12,397 nucleotides of DNA from an uncultured Oscillospiraceae bacterium (GCA_934589325.1 CAKTNU010000028.1:1-12397); one strand, 5' to 3'; shown: positions 1 to 6,061, numbered from the stretch's first letter. Numbers and translations: made by a program. Notes: generated by a model from the letters alone, not told the origin.

Positions 1-1
1 G

Positions 2-733
2 GAGAGCATCCGTGTACACGGCGTACTATCGCCGCTGCTGGCGCGACAAAAAGGGGATGGCTACGAGCTGGTCAGCGGACACCGGAGACGTCTGGCGGCG
101 CAGAAGCTGGGGCTAAAGACTGTCCCTGTGCTGGTGCGGGAGATGACCGATGATGAAGCGGTGATCCTAATGGTAGACAGCAACCTACAACGGGAGAATT
201 TGCTGCCCAGCGAGAAGGCATTTGCCTACAAAATGAAGCTGGAGGCGATGAAGCATCAGGGAAAAGCAACTTCAGCGCAAGTTGCACCGAAGTTGACAAC
301 CGAACTGATAGGTAATGAGGTAGGCATAAGTAAGGATATGGTAAAGCGCTACATTCGCCTGACCAATCTTGTCCCACCGCTGCTGCAAATGGTGGACGAT
401 GGCCGCATCGCCTTTTCGCCTGCTGTGGAGTTGTCTTATCTTACCCGCGATGAGCAGGCGGAGCTGTGGGATCTGATCGGACGAGAGGACGCCACGCCAT
501 CGTTGTCACAGGCCATCCGCATGAAGCAGCTATCCCGCGAAGCTAAGCTGACGCCGGAGGTGCTGTACGCGATCCTTACCGAAGAAAAGCCCAACCAGAA
601 GGAGCAGGTGCGGATCAAAACGGAGTCTCTGCGAAAGTATTTCCCGCGCAATTACTCCGCCCAGCAGATGGAGCGGGAAATTCTCAAGCTGCTGGAGACC
701 CGCTACCGGACGAGGAACAGGGGAGAGCGGTGA
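2..733 (+). CDS. parB: ParB/Spo0J-family partition protein, 5' end cut by window edge
   Basis: The frame is open from base 2 and gives 243 residues, so the true start lies left of the window. The ATG at 128 falls inside the conserved domain and is not the start. The visible part begins in the ParB nuclease-like/CTP-binding domain: box I (ESIRVHGVLSPLL), then GHRRRLAA at about residues 27-34, which is the CTP-binding GxRRxxA box, then DSNLQREN (about 60-67). A helix-turn-helix follows (VGISKDMVKRYIRLTNL, about 104-120). ParB proteins bind parS sites and slide as CTP-dependent clamps to segregate plasmids or chromosomes. A ParA partner would be expected just to the left. In this context I infer a role in maintaining a plasmid-like or excised conjugative element rather than the chromosome. 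The C-terminal part (about 150-243) is less conserved and would mediate dimerisation. I see no good promoter in the 59-base gap to the next gene. Confidence 0.93.
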   Translation, partial: ESIRVHGVLSPLLARQKGDGYELVSGHRRRLAAQKLGLKTVPVLVREMTDDEAVILMVDSNLQRENLLPSEKAFAYKMKLEAMKHQGKATSAQVAPKLTTELIGNEVGISKDMVKRYIRLTNLVPPLLQMVDDGRIAFSPAVELSYLTRDEQAELWDLIGREDATPSLSQAIRMKQLSREAKLTPEVLYAILTEEKPNQKEQVRIKTESLRKYFPRNYSAQQMEREILKLLETRYRTRNRGER

Positions 734-792
734 TTTTGTACACTGGTGTTATACGGACAGGCCCTGTAAAATAGCCGCAGGAGGTGCATCAC

Positions 793-1062
793 ATGAGCGA
801 AAGATTACAGGAACCCTTACCGAAGACTATCTGCCGGAATGAAATTTATTATGAGCTGCGCGGTGAGCAGTATTACCCGTGTCTGCTGGTGCCGCCGGAG
901 CCGGACGCCAGCGAGGAAGAGCAACTGAGATTCATTATTCGGCAGATGGCGGAAGCACAGGGGATTGACGAGGACTTGAAAGCGCGTGATCCTATGGCGT
1001 GGGTCGGCGCGATGAACAACATCAAAAGCGCGGCTCTTGAGATCATGCGGGATATATCATGA
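793..1062 (+). CDS. tnpV: TnpV-like transposon protein, short form
   Basis: This gene encodes 89 residues. The start is ATG 793, preceded by a full AGGAGGTG ribosome binding site at 779-786; the GTG at 784 lies inside that site. The sequence keeps both ends of the TnpV family as I know it: an N-terminal YELRGEQYYPCLLVPPE (a 'YELxGdYYxPxLxLPEE' type start) and a C-terminal block QMAEAQGIDEDLKARDPMAWVG then MNNIKSAALEIM. Typical TnpV proteins are about 110-125 residues, with a middle segment rich in R, L and Y between these blocks. Here the blocks are joined by a short acidic linker (DASEEEQ), so the middle appears deleted. TnpV genes accompany clostridial transposons and conjugative elements; the biochemical role is not established. 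The stop overlaps the next start (ATGA at 1059-1062), so the two genes are probably co-translated. Family assignment is from memory of the family pattern. Confidence 0.7.
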   Translation: MSERLQEPLPKTICRNEIYYELRGEQYYPCLLVPPEPDASEEEQLRFIIRQMAEAQGIDEDLKARDPMAWVGAMNNIKSAALEIMRDIS

Positions 1063-1349
1063 GGAACTATCAGTATATGCGGGCGCTTTGGGCGGAGTTC
1101 TGCCGCAGCAACGCGTGTCAGGCACAGCATCATGACCAGCGATACCAGCGCTTGAGCAAACAGCTTCCGGATGCACAGCGTCGGCAGCTTCTGCGTATTG
1201 TGGACGCGGCAGACGCACACTGTGAAGCGGCGTCTTTCGAGGGCTTTGTGGCGGGCTTTTGCCTTGCTGCCGGAATCGCCAGAGAGACGATGCGGGACAG
1301 GTACTCTTATGAGGACGCCATCGAGGCGAGAGGACAATTTTGCCGGTAA
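1059..1349 (+). CDS. Small protein of unknown function
   Basis: This gene encodes 96 residues. The start ATG overlaps the stop of the TnpV-like gene (ATGA), which implies translational coupling. I do not recognise the family with certainty. The sequence is mainly helical: an N-terminal MRNYQYMRALWAEFCRSN, a charged Q/R-rich middle, and a C-terminal segment FEGFVAGFCLAAGIARE. The pattern of two charged helices followed by a glycine-containing 'F..GF.LA.G' helix resembles small helical proteins common in clostridial mobile elements, such as the DUF6809-like group, but this link is weak. It has no signal peptide and no transmembrane segment. Three cysteines (in FCRSNAC and GFCLA) are spread and do not form an obvious metal site. 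A strong terminator hairpin follows 21 bases after the stop, so this is probably the last gene of the parB-side transcript. Confidence 0.6.
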   Translation: MRNYQYMRALWAEFCRSNACQAQHHDQRYQRLSKQLPDAQRRQLLRIVDAADAHCEAASFEGFVAGFCLAAGIARETMRDRYSYEDAIEARGQFCR

Positions 1350-1370
1350 AATTAATACCACATCAGCAAA

Positions 1371-1408
1371 CGGAGACAGGTCAAATGGCCTGTCTCCGCT
1401 ATTTTTTT
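1371..1408 (+). terminator. Intrinsic terminator or attenuator ahead of repA
   Basis: A perfect 10-bp stem (CGGAGACAGG at 1371-1380 with CCTGTCTCCG at 1389-1398) encloses an 8-base loop and is followed by CTATTTTTTT. This is a textbook rho-independent terminator. It closes the parB-tnpV transcript. Its U-tract ends only 3 bases before the AGAGGAG ribosome binding site of the next gene, so it may also limit read-through into repA. Confidence 0.85.
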
Positions 1409-1423
1409 GCAGAGGAGCATAAA

Positions 1424-1771
1424 ATGGACTATTTTTACAAATCAGAATCCGAGACCTATGCGTTTTACCGCGTTCCCAAGTTGCTATTTACGCATATCTT
1501 CTATAAAGACTTGCCGTGTGAAGCAAAGCTGCTTTACGGTATGTTAGTAGACAGAATGACGCTTTCTGACCGAAATTTCTGGAGAGATCGCGAGGGAAAC
1601 ACCTACATCTATTTCAGCATAGAGACGATTATGCGGAGTCTCAACTGCGCCCATGGCAAAGCGGAGAAGCTTCTGGCTTCGTTGGAGGATTATGGCCTGT
1701 TGGATCGTAGGCGGCAGGGCCTTGGAAAGCCTTCCCGACTATATCCGCAGCCATTTGCCCGTGAGATGTGA
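1424..1771 (+). CDS. repA: Replication initiator protein A (RepA_N family), truncated after the N-terminal domain
   Basis: The start is ATG 1424, preceded by AGAGGAG (1411-1417). The upstream in-frame ATG at 1340 would run through the terminator hairpin and is rejected. The 115 residues match the conserved N-terminal domain of RepA_N initiators: YFYKSESETYAFYRVPKLLF, then EAKLLYGMLVDRMTLSD, YIYFSIETIMRSLNC, KAEKLLASLEDYGLLDRRRQ and GLGKPSRLYPQPF. This winged-helix domain binds the origin in theta-replicating plasmids and recurs in conjugative elements of Clostridia. Full RepA_N proteins are usually 250-350 residues with a variable linker and a C-terminal domain; both are missing here. Just past the TGA, the +1-shifted frame stays open to 1869 and reads like a RepA linker (YSELPERRFSAFNKTERT), which suggests a frameshift plus loss of the C-terminus. 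It may be non-functional, or act only as a DNA-binding regulator. Confidence 0.85.
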   Translation: MDYFYKSESETYAFYRVPKLLFTHIFYKDLPCEAKLLYGMLVDRMTLSDRNFWRDREGNTYIYFSIETIMRSLNCAHGKAEKLLASLEDYGLLDRRRQGLGKPSRLYPQPFAREM

Positions 1772-1903
1772 TCCTGAATTTCGGTGTCCTGATACGCCGA
1801 TATTCGGAGTTGCCGGAGCGCCGGTTTTCGGCGTTCAATAAGACAGAGAGAACAAAACTGATTGGTTAAGAAACTGAATGTGACAGGAACGGAAGGAACG
1901 ATT

Positions 1904-2071
1904 ATGAAAGAGAATAAGATCAGAAACAAACAAGTCAACCTTCGGCTGACAGAGGCAGAATACAGGCGTTTGGACGAGGCCGCACAGGCCAGCGGATTAG
2001 GGCGGTCAGCTTATCTTCGGATGGTACTGTACGCTTCGTGGCTCCGTGAGGGAGCCAAAAAAGAAAAATAG
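1904..2071 (+). CDS. Ribbon-helix-helix protein, MobC-like relaxosome accessory or regulator
   Basis: This gene encodes 55 residues. The start ATG 1904 follows GGAAGGAAC (1891-1899); the TTG at 1862 adds 14 residues that do not fit the family and lacks a better binding site. The sequence shows the ribbon-helix-helix pattern: basic strand RNKQVNLRLTEAEYRRLDEA, turn with ASGLGRSAYLR, then a short basic tail. In clostridial conjugative elements a protein of this start and position (just ahead of the relaxase) is the MobC-type relaxosome protein that bends and opens oriT. MobC proteins usually exceed 100 residues, so this one is short, with only the DNA-binding part. It could instead be a small autorepressor. 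The next 380 bases contain hairpins that could be its binding sites, but no relaxase gene follows. Confidence 0.72.
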   Translation: MKENKIRNKQVNLRLTEAEYRRLDEAAQASGLGRSAYLRMVLYASWLREGAKKEK

Positions 2072-2132
2072 AAAAGGTGAGTTTTGCACGATCAGCCACC
2101 ATAAAGGCGCAGAAGCCTCCGCCGTAGGGGGA

Positions 2133-2168
2133 ACAGATTCTGTATTGCGAATGCGATACGGAATCTGT
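2133..2168. repeat. Inverted repeat 1 in the junction region
   Basis: ACAGATTCTGTAT (2133-2145) and ATACGGAATCTGT (2156-2168) are inverted copies with 12 of 13 positions pairing and a 10-base loop. In RNA the odd position would be a U-G pair. There is no U-tract after it, so it is not a simple terminator. It lies directly after the MobC-like gene and could be a relaxosome protein binding site. Confidence 0.7.
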
Positions 2169-2181
2169 TTCCGCAAGCATA

Positions 2182-2201
2182 GCATTTTGACAGCAAAATG
2201 C
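2182..2201. repeat. Inverted repeat 2 in the junction region
   Basis: GCATTTTG (2182-2189) and CAAAATGC (2194-2201) form a perfect 8-bp inverted repeat with a 4-base loop, immediately followed by GCTTGTTAAGGGG. A small hairpin next to a G-rich or T-rich stretch is the common layout of a nick region in transfer origins, but I do not recognise a specific nic consensus here. Confidence 0.65.
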
Positions 2202-2250
2202 GCTTGTTAAGGGGACGGCCCCCTAATACCCCGCTATCGCAGTATCAATA

Positions 2251-2292
2251 ATTTGCACCTAAACGGGAAAAACCCGTTCAGGTGCAAATTTT
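2251..2292. repeat. Long inverted repeat, possible terminator
   Basis: The arms at 2251-2267 and 2273-2289 pair at 16 of 17 positions around an AAAAA loop; the mismatch is near the middle of the stem. The right arm is followed by TTTTA, so on the plus strand this can act as an intrinsic terminator. It would insulate the promoter 24 bases downstream from the mobilization genes. It could equally be the terminal hairpin of an oriT. Confidence 0.7.
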
Positions 2293-2315
2293 ATGTATAG
2301 AAAGGTAGGGCTAGT

Positions 2316-2344
2316 TTGACTTTGTTCGCAGAAAGGTATATAAT
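2316..2344 (+). promoter_or_regulatory. Consensus sigma-A promoter of the defence operon
   Basis: A -35 box TTGACT (2316-2321) and a perfect -10 box TATAAT (2339-2344) are separated by exactly 17 bases. Transcription would begin near 2351, about 108 bases ahead of the helix-turn-helix gene. It is the best promoter in the window and is well placed to drive the genes from 2459 through hsdS. Confidence 0.85.
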
Positions 2345-2350
2345 ATATAC

Positions 2351-2425
2351 AGTAAAAAACTGCGACAGGGCCAATCACCAGCCGCGCTATCCAACAGTCC
2401 TGTGCTTTCCGCAGGGCTGTTTTTT
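2351..2425 (+). ncRNA. Predicted 75-base leader RNA
   Basis: A consensus promoter and an intrinsic terminator bracket this segment, and it has no open frame with a ribosome binding site. It would be transcribed either as a free small RNA or as the 5' leader of the defence operon. It begins with a small CAGT-A5-ACTG hairpin (2350-2362). I do not recognise a known riboswitch, T-box or attenuator class. Confidence 0.4.
2394..2425 (+). terminator. Leader terminator or attenuator before the HTH gene
   Basis: ACAGTCCTG (2394-2402) pairs with CAGGGCTGT (2412-2420), giving eight Watson-Crick pairs plus one U-G pair, and is followed by TTTTT (2421-2425). It lies about 45 bases after the expected transcript start and 34 bases before the first gene. 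Full termination here would yield a small RNA of about 75 bases. ACAGG (2365-2369) could pair with CCTGT (2399-2403) and break the stem, so conditional read-through is possible. Confidence 0.7.
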
Positions 2426-2458
2426 GCTATTTTGAGATTTTGAGATAGGAGAATGTCC

Positions 2459-2668
2459 ATGGAATATATGTCCATCACACAGGCAGCAGAGAAGTGGGGT
2501 ATTACCCCACGCCGTATTCAAGTTCTCTGCAAAGAGGAACGCATCCCCGGCGCGATCCGCATCGGCTACGTCTGGGCCATCCCCGCAGACGCCGAGAAGC
2601 CAAAGGACGCAAGGGTACGGAGTGGGAAGTATAGGAAGAACAGCGATGATTGCTGTTCAAAAGAATAG
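2459..2668 (+). CDS. Small helix-turn-helix DNA-binding protein
   Basis: This gene encodes 69 residues. Of the ATGs at 2453, 2459 and 2468, 2459 has the best spacing (7 bases) from TAGGAG (2446-2451); 2453 is too close. The protein is an excisionase/MerR-like winged helix: MSITQAAEKWGITPRRIQVL at about residues 4-23, then CKEERIPGAIRIGYVWAIP, ending in a basic tail (ARVRSGKYRKN). Proteins with this exact layout, the first helix reading 'SITQAAEKWGI' and the wing ending in 'WAIP.DAEKP', are common single-domain regulators in clostridial mobile elements, often ahead of Fic or restriction genes. It is the first gene after the promoter and attenuator-like leader, so it may repress or tune the operon, protecting a newly entered host until methylation is in place. 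That regulatory role is inference. The stop is 15 bases before the next gene. Confidence 0.8.
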   Translation: MEYMSITQAAEKWGITPRRIQVLCKEERIPGAIRIGYVWAIPADAEKPKDARVRSGKYRKNSDDCCSKE

Positions 2669-2683
2669 GGAGAGTAATGAGAT

Positions 2684-3670
2684 ATGGAGAACAATGCAAG
2701 GATTTGGGGCATCCACACAATGGATGATTCCCTGTTTTTGAACCAAAACATTATCGCAATTGGTTGGGATACAATCGGTGATCTTTCTCGAATTGAGCCT
2801 ACGAGAGAAGCATACAAAAACGAATATATTCGCGCATACCCCAATGCAAAAAAGGGATCAGTCGCAACCGGAGCAGGAATGCTTTACCGATTTTTCTGTG
2901 AAACGCAGAAAGGCGATTATATTGTTTTTCCATCAAAGATTGACCGTAAAATCAATATTGGTATAGTGGAGAGCGATTATTTCCATGATGATGCCGCTGC
3001 AATGTATCCAAATCAGCGGAAGGTTAAGTGGCTAAAACATTTGCCACGCACAGCATTTTCGCAAGGTGCATTATACGAAGTAGGTTCTGCTTTGAGCTTC
3101 TTTCAAGTCAAGAATTATTCTGACGAGTTTTTGAAGGCGCTGGATCGCAATTTTACTGGAAATAACCTGGAATCTGAGATGGATGAGACTGTGGCTCGAA
3201 CGGCAGAGGAAATCATTGAATCTACTAAAGACTTTATTCTGAAGGAACTTAGCAAGAGATTAAAAGGGTACGCACTGGAAGAGTTTATAGCAGATTTACT
3301 GCAAGCCATGGGGTATCGAACTACGCTTTCTCCGCACGGCGGCGATAATGGCGTCGATATCACAGCCTATAAAGACGAACTGCCGCCCCGCATTGTAGTG
3401 CAGGTAAAAAGTCAGGACGGAGATATTAAGGAAACGACGATTCAATCTTTGAAGGGTGCTATGCGAGAGGGTGATTATGGCGTATTTATCACACTTTCCG
3501 ACTATACCAAAAATGCACAGAAATATTTAGACAATACTCCGATTATCCGCGGTATCAATGGCACAGAGCTTGTAGACCTCATTTTGAAATACTACGATAA
3601 ACTGAGCGAACAGTATAAAAGGATTATTCCACTGAAAATGGTGTACATTCCGATTGCCGTAGAAGAATAA
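2684..3670 (+). CDS. Mrr-type restriction endonuclease with N-terminal sensor-like domain
   Basis: This gene encodes 328 residues, with a GGGAG binding site just before the start. It has two domains. Residues 1-150 form a PUA/EVE-like module ([37 protein letters not shown], then [20 protein letters not shown]) seen at the front of many restriction proteins. Residues 195-300 form the Mrr catalytic domain of the PD-(D/E)xK superfamily, with E199/E200 in [16 protein letters not shown]225 in GGDNGVDIT, and Q240-V-K242 in VVQVKSQ. The QxK variant is normal for Mrr. A coiled segment rich in E and K (160-195) links them. Mrr enzymes are type IV nucleases that cut DNA carrying foreign modified bases; the N-terminal domain may recognise the modification. 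The gene is moderately AT-rich (25 of 60 G+C in line 3181-3240), unlike the following fic and hsdM. It could also be an effector activated by events at the neighbouring type I enzyme. Confidence 0.88.
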   Translation: MENNARIWGIHTMDDSLFLNQNIIAIGWDTIGDLSRIEPTREAYKNEYIRAYPNAKKGSVATGAGMLYRFFCETQKGDYIVFPSKIDRKINIGIVESDYFHDDAAAMYPNQRKVKWLKHLPRTAFSQGALYEVGSALSFFQVKNYSDEFLKALDRNFTGNNLESEMDETVARTAEEIIESTKDFILKELSKRLKGYALEEFIADLLQAMGYRTTLSPHGGDNGVDITAYKDELPPRIVVQVKSQDGDIKETTIQSLKGAMREGDYGVFITLSDYTKNAQKYLDNTPIIRGINGTELVDLILKYYDKLSEQYKRIIPLKMVYIPIAVEE

Positions 3671-3690
3671 TTAGCATAAGGAGGCCCACG

Positions 3691-4296
3691 ATGGTTCTTG
3701 AAAATAAATTAGGCATCACCAGCTCCGCCGAGCTTGCCCGCGAGGAGGAGCGTATCAGTAAAAAGAAGGCAGTTGAACTCTTTGAAAGCGGTACACTGGA
3801 CAAGCTGGAGCCGGGGAAGTTTGCTTCTCTGCAAACGATCCACAAGGCACTGTTTGAGGATATTTACGACTTTGCGGGCCAGCTTCGCACGGTGAATCTG
3901 GCAAAGGGAAACTTCCGCTTTGCGCCGCTGATCTATCTGGAAGCGGCGCTGGCCAACATCGACAAGATGCCGCAGTCCACCTATGATGAGATCATCGAAA
4001 AGTATGTGGAGATGAATGTCGCCCATCCATTCCGCGAGGGCAACGGCCGCAGTACACGCATCTGGCTTGACCTGATGCTGAAAAGCGGCATCGGTCAGGT
4101 GGTGGACTGGAGCAAGGTGGACAAGGAGGATTATCTCCTTGCTATGGAGCGCAGCCCCATTAAGGACGTGGAAATCAAGGTGCTGCTGAAAGACGCCCTT
4201 ACCGACGACGTGGATAGCCGCGAGGTCTTTATGAAGGGCATCGATCACAGCTATTATTACGAGGGATATACGACGTTCAAGGCGGAAGAACTATAA
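3691..4296 (+). CDS. fic: Fic-domain AMP-transferase
   Basis: This gene encodes 201 residues; AAGGAGG lies 6 bases before the ATG. The catalytic loop is complete: HPFREGNGR at residues 112-120 matches HPFx(D/E)GN(G/K)R, with H112 as the base, E116 for Mg2+ and R120 for phosphate binding. The beta-hairpin 'flap' region ([17 protein letters not shown], 61-77) is also typical. Near the C-terminus, S187-YYY-E191-G192 fits the inhibitory (S/T)xxxE(G/N) motif, which places it with class III Fic proteins that hold their own glutamate over the ATP site. Fic enzymes transfer AMP, or other nucleotide parts, to target proteins such as DNA gyrase or topoisomerase IV. Here the gene lies between the Mrr-type nuclease and hsdM in one operon, 18 bases before hsdM. 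Fic genes inside type I restriction loci are known from many genomes; their role there is unclear. It may act as a growth-arrest arm if restriction fails (inference). Confidence 0.94.
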   Translation: MVLENKLGITSSAELAREEERISKKKAVELFESGTLDKLEPGKFASLQTIHKALFEDIYDFAGQLRTVNLAKGNFRFAPLIYLEAALANIDKMPQSTYDEIIEKYVEMNVAHPFREGNGRSTRIWLDLMLKSGIGQVVDWSKVDKEDYLLAMERSPIKDVEIKVLLKDALTDDVDSREVFMKGIDHSYYYEGYTTFKAEEL

Positions 4297-4314
4297 AGAA
4301 AAGAGAACGGTACT

Positions 4315-5817
4315 ATGATTACAGGGGAACTGAAAAACAAAATCGACAGTCTTTGGGATACCTTTGCGGCGGGTGGTCTTGTGAACCCGCTGAGCGTCAT
4401 CGAGCAGATCACCTATCTGATGTTTATTCACGATCTGGACGATTCCGATAACCTCCGGGCCAAAGAGGCGGATATGCTGGGCCTGCCGTATCAGAGCATC
4501 TTCGCGGGTGAGGTGCAGGTAGGCGACCGCACCATCGACGGTCAGCATCTCAAGTGGAGCGTGTTCCACGATTTCCCCGCCGCGAAAATGTACGCCGTTG
4601 TGCAGGACTGGGTATTTCCCTTCATCAAGAACCTCCACAGCGACAAAAACAGCGCCTATTCCAAGTACATGGACGACGCGATCTTCATGTTGCCCACGCC
4701 GCTGCTGCTCTCCAAGGTGGTGGACGCGCTGGATGAGATCTACCGCCTGATGAGCGAATCGCAGGCGGCGGATGTGCGGGGCGATACCTACGAATACCTG
4801 CTCAGCAAGATCAGCCAGTCCGGCCGGAACGGACAGTTCCGGACGCCGCGGCATATCATCCGCATGATGGTGGAGCTGATGGACCCGAAGGCCGACGATA
4901 TCATCTGCGACCCGGCCTGCGGTACCTCCGGCTTTCTGGTGACGGCGGGAGAGTACCTGAAGGAACGCCGCAAGGAGGAGATCTTCTTCAACCGCCAGAA
5001 GAAGGATCATTACATGAACCATATGTTCTTCGGCTACGACATGGATCGCACCATGCTCCGCATCGGGGCCATGAACATGATGACCCACGGTATCGACAAC
5101 CCCTTCATCGAGTACCGTGATAGCCTGTCCGACCAGAATCCGGACAAGGACAAGTACTCCCTGATCCTGGCCAATCCGCCCTTCAAGGGCAGTCTGGACG
5201 AGGATATCGTGTCTGCCGATCTGCTGAAGGTCTGCAAAACCAAGAAAACCGAGCTGCTGTTTCTGGCCCTGTTCCTGCGGATGCTGCGCGTCGGCGGGCG
5301 CTGCGCCTGCATCGTGCCGGACGGCGTGCTGTTCGGCTCGTCCACAGCCCACAAGGCCATCCGCAGGGAGCTGGTAGACGGCAACCGGCTGGAGGCCGTG
5401 ATCTCCATGCCCTCCGGCGTGTTCAAGCCCTATGCGGGGGTGTCCACCGCTGTGCTGATCTTCACCAAAACCGGCCACGGCGGCACGGATAACGTGTGGT
5501 TTTATGATATGCAGGCCGACGGCTTCTCTCTGGACGACAAGCGCAGCCCCGTGCAGGGGAATGACATTCCGGATATCATTGCCCGGTTCCACGATCTGGA
5601 GGCGGAAAAAGACCGCCAGCGCACGGAGCGATCCTTCTTTGTGCCCAAGGCGGAGATCGTGGAGAACGGCTATGACCTGTCCATCAACAAGTATAAGAAA
5701 ACGGAGTATAAGCCTGTGGAGTACCCGCCCACCAGCCAGATCATGGCGGAACTGCGGGAGCTGGAGATGCAGATCAGCGAGGAAATGGATAAATTGGAAA
5801 GGATGTTGGAACTGTGA
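4315..5817 (+). CDS. hsdM: Type I restriction-modification DNA methyltransferase subunit HsdM
   Basis: This gene encodes 500 residues, a normal length for HsdM. The N-terminal helical domain (about 1-165) is followed by GQFRTPRHI (173-181), the usual lead into the catalytic domain. Motif I for S-adenosylmethionine binding is DPACGTSGF (199-207) and the catalytic N6-adenine motif IV is NPPF (287-290). The C-terminal region ends in helices that pack on HsdS. Together with HsdS (M2S) it methylates adenines at a bipartite target, protecting host DNA, and it is required in the R2M2S nuclease. The gene is very GC-rich (45 of 60 in line 5281-5340) and so yields a long antisense open frame, which is a shadow. 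The stop TGA overlaps the ATG of the following membrane mini-gene by one base. Confidence 0.97.
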   Translation: MITGELKNKIDSLWDTFAAGGLVNPLSVIEQITYLMFIHDLDDSDNLRAKEADMLGLPYQSIFAGEVQVGDRTIDGQHLKWSVFHDFPAAKMYAVVQDWVFPFIKNLHSDKNSAYSKYMDDAIFMLPTPLLLSKVVDALDEIYRLMSESQAADVRGDTYEYLLSKISQSGRNGQFRTPRHIIRMMVELMDPKADDIICDPACGTSGFLVTAGEYLKERRKEEIFFNRQKKDHYMNHMFFGYDMDRTMLRIGAMNMMTHGIDNPFIEYRDSLSDQNPDKDKYSLILANPPFKGSLDEDIVSADLLKVCKTKKTELLFLALFLRMLRVGGRCACIVPDGVLFGSSTAHKAIRRELVDGNRLEAVISMPSGVFKPYAGVSTAVLIFTKTGHGGTDNVWFYDMQADGFSLDDKRSPVQGNDIPDIIARFHDLEAEKDRQRTERSFFVPKAEIVENGYDLSINKYKKTEYKPVEYPPTSQIMAELRELEMQISEEMDKLERMLEL

Positions 5818-6035
5818 TGGATAAAGTACTTTCAGCTATTGGGATACTGCTGTCTGTTTTTGGTACGGTGCTTACTCTTTGGACAACTTTTACAACGAGC
5901 ACAAAATATGTAGGTACTTGCGACGAGTATGTAAATAGGCCCTTGGAATTTCCTAAGGAAAAACGGAGAGTTATAATGGGAATGGCCTTTATTGCTATGG
6001 GTGGATTATTCCAAATTTTAGGACTATTTTTATAG
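5817..6035 (+). CDS. Two-helix membrane mini-protein inside the hsd operon
   Basis: This gene encodes 72 residues. The ATG at 5817 shares one base with the hsdM stop (TGATG), so translation is probably coupled; GTG 5814 would add one residue. There are two predicted membrane helices: about residues 4-25 (VLSAIGILLSVFGTVLTLW) and 52-72 (VIMGMAFIAMGGLFQILGLF). The connecting loop ends in KEKRR, which favours a cytoplasmic loop with both ends outside. There is no signal peptidase site and no recognised family. Composition changes sharply from the GC-rich hsdM to AT-rich at this point, matching hsdS downstream, so the gene probably entered together with hsdS. Type I systems do not need a membrane partner; possible roles include tethering the complex near the envelope, sensing DNA entry, or acting as a small toxin. 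All of these are inference. Confidence 0.75.
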   Translation: MDKVLSAIGILLSVFGTVLTLWTTFTTSTKYVGTCDEYVNRPLEFPKEKRRVIMGMAFIAMGGLFQILGLFL

Positions 6036-6061
6036 TGCTTTAGATTGGTGGGTATGAAAAG

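Larger units (their letters stand above)
2133..2290. other. Candidate transfer origin (oriT) region
   Basis: This stretch has no credible reading frame but is dense in inverted repeats: 2133-2168, 2182-2201, a short AGGGG/CCCCT stem at 2210-2224, and a long one at 2251-2289. It sits directly downstream of a MobC-like ribbon-helix-helix gene, where mobilizable elements of Clostridia carry oriT. The assignment is inference from position and structure; no known nic sequence was recognised and no relaxase is present in the window to match it. Confidence 0.35.

Noticed and set aside
734..792. Promoter between parB and the TnpV-like gene (TTGTAC ... TAAAAT)
   Set aside because: The boxes are 25 bases apart, too far for a sigma-A promoter. 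The imperfect ACAGG-C-CCTGT palindrome here has no room for a loop.
1653..1841. 62-codon plus-strand frame overlapping the end of repA
   Set aside because: It lacks a ribosome binding site and overlaps the conserved RepA domain in another frame. It was considered as a frameshifted RepA tail, but the frame open to 1869 fits better.
2351..2425. Known riboswitch or T-box leader
   Set aside because: There is no T-box sequence, no recognisable aptamer core, and the downstream gene is a DNA-binding protein rather than a metabolic enzyme. It is kept only as an unclassified leader.
3709..4248. 179-codon minus-strand frame opposite fic
   Set aside because: It is a shadow frame of a clear Fic gene with an intact HPFREGNGR motif.
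4291..5592. 433-codon open frame on the minus strand opposite hsdM
   Set aside because: It mirrors the GC-rich hsdM codons, has histidine/valine-heavy low-complexity content and no domain. hsdM on the other strand has all catalytic motifs.
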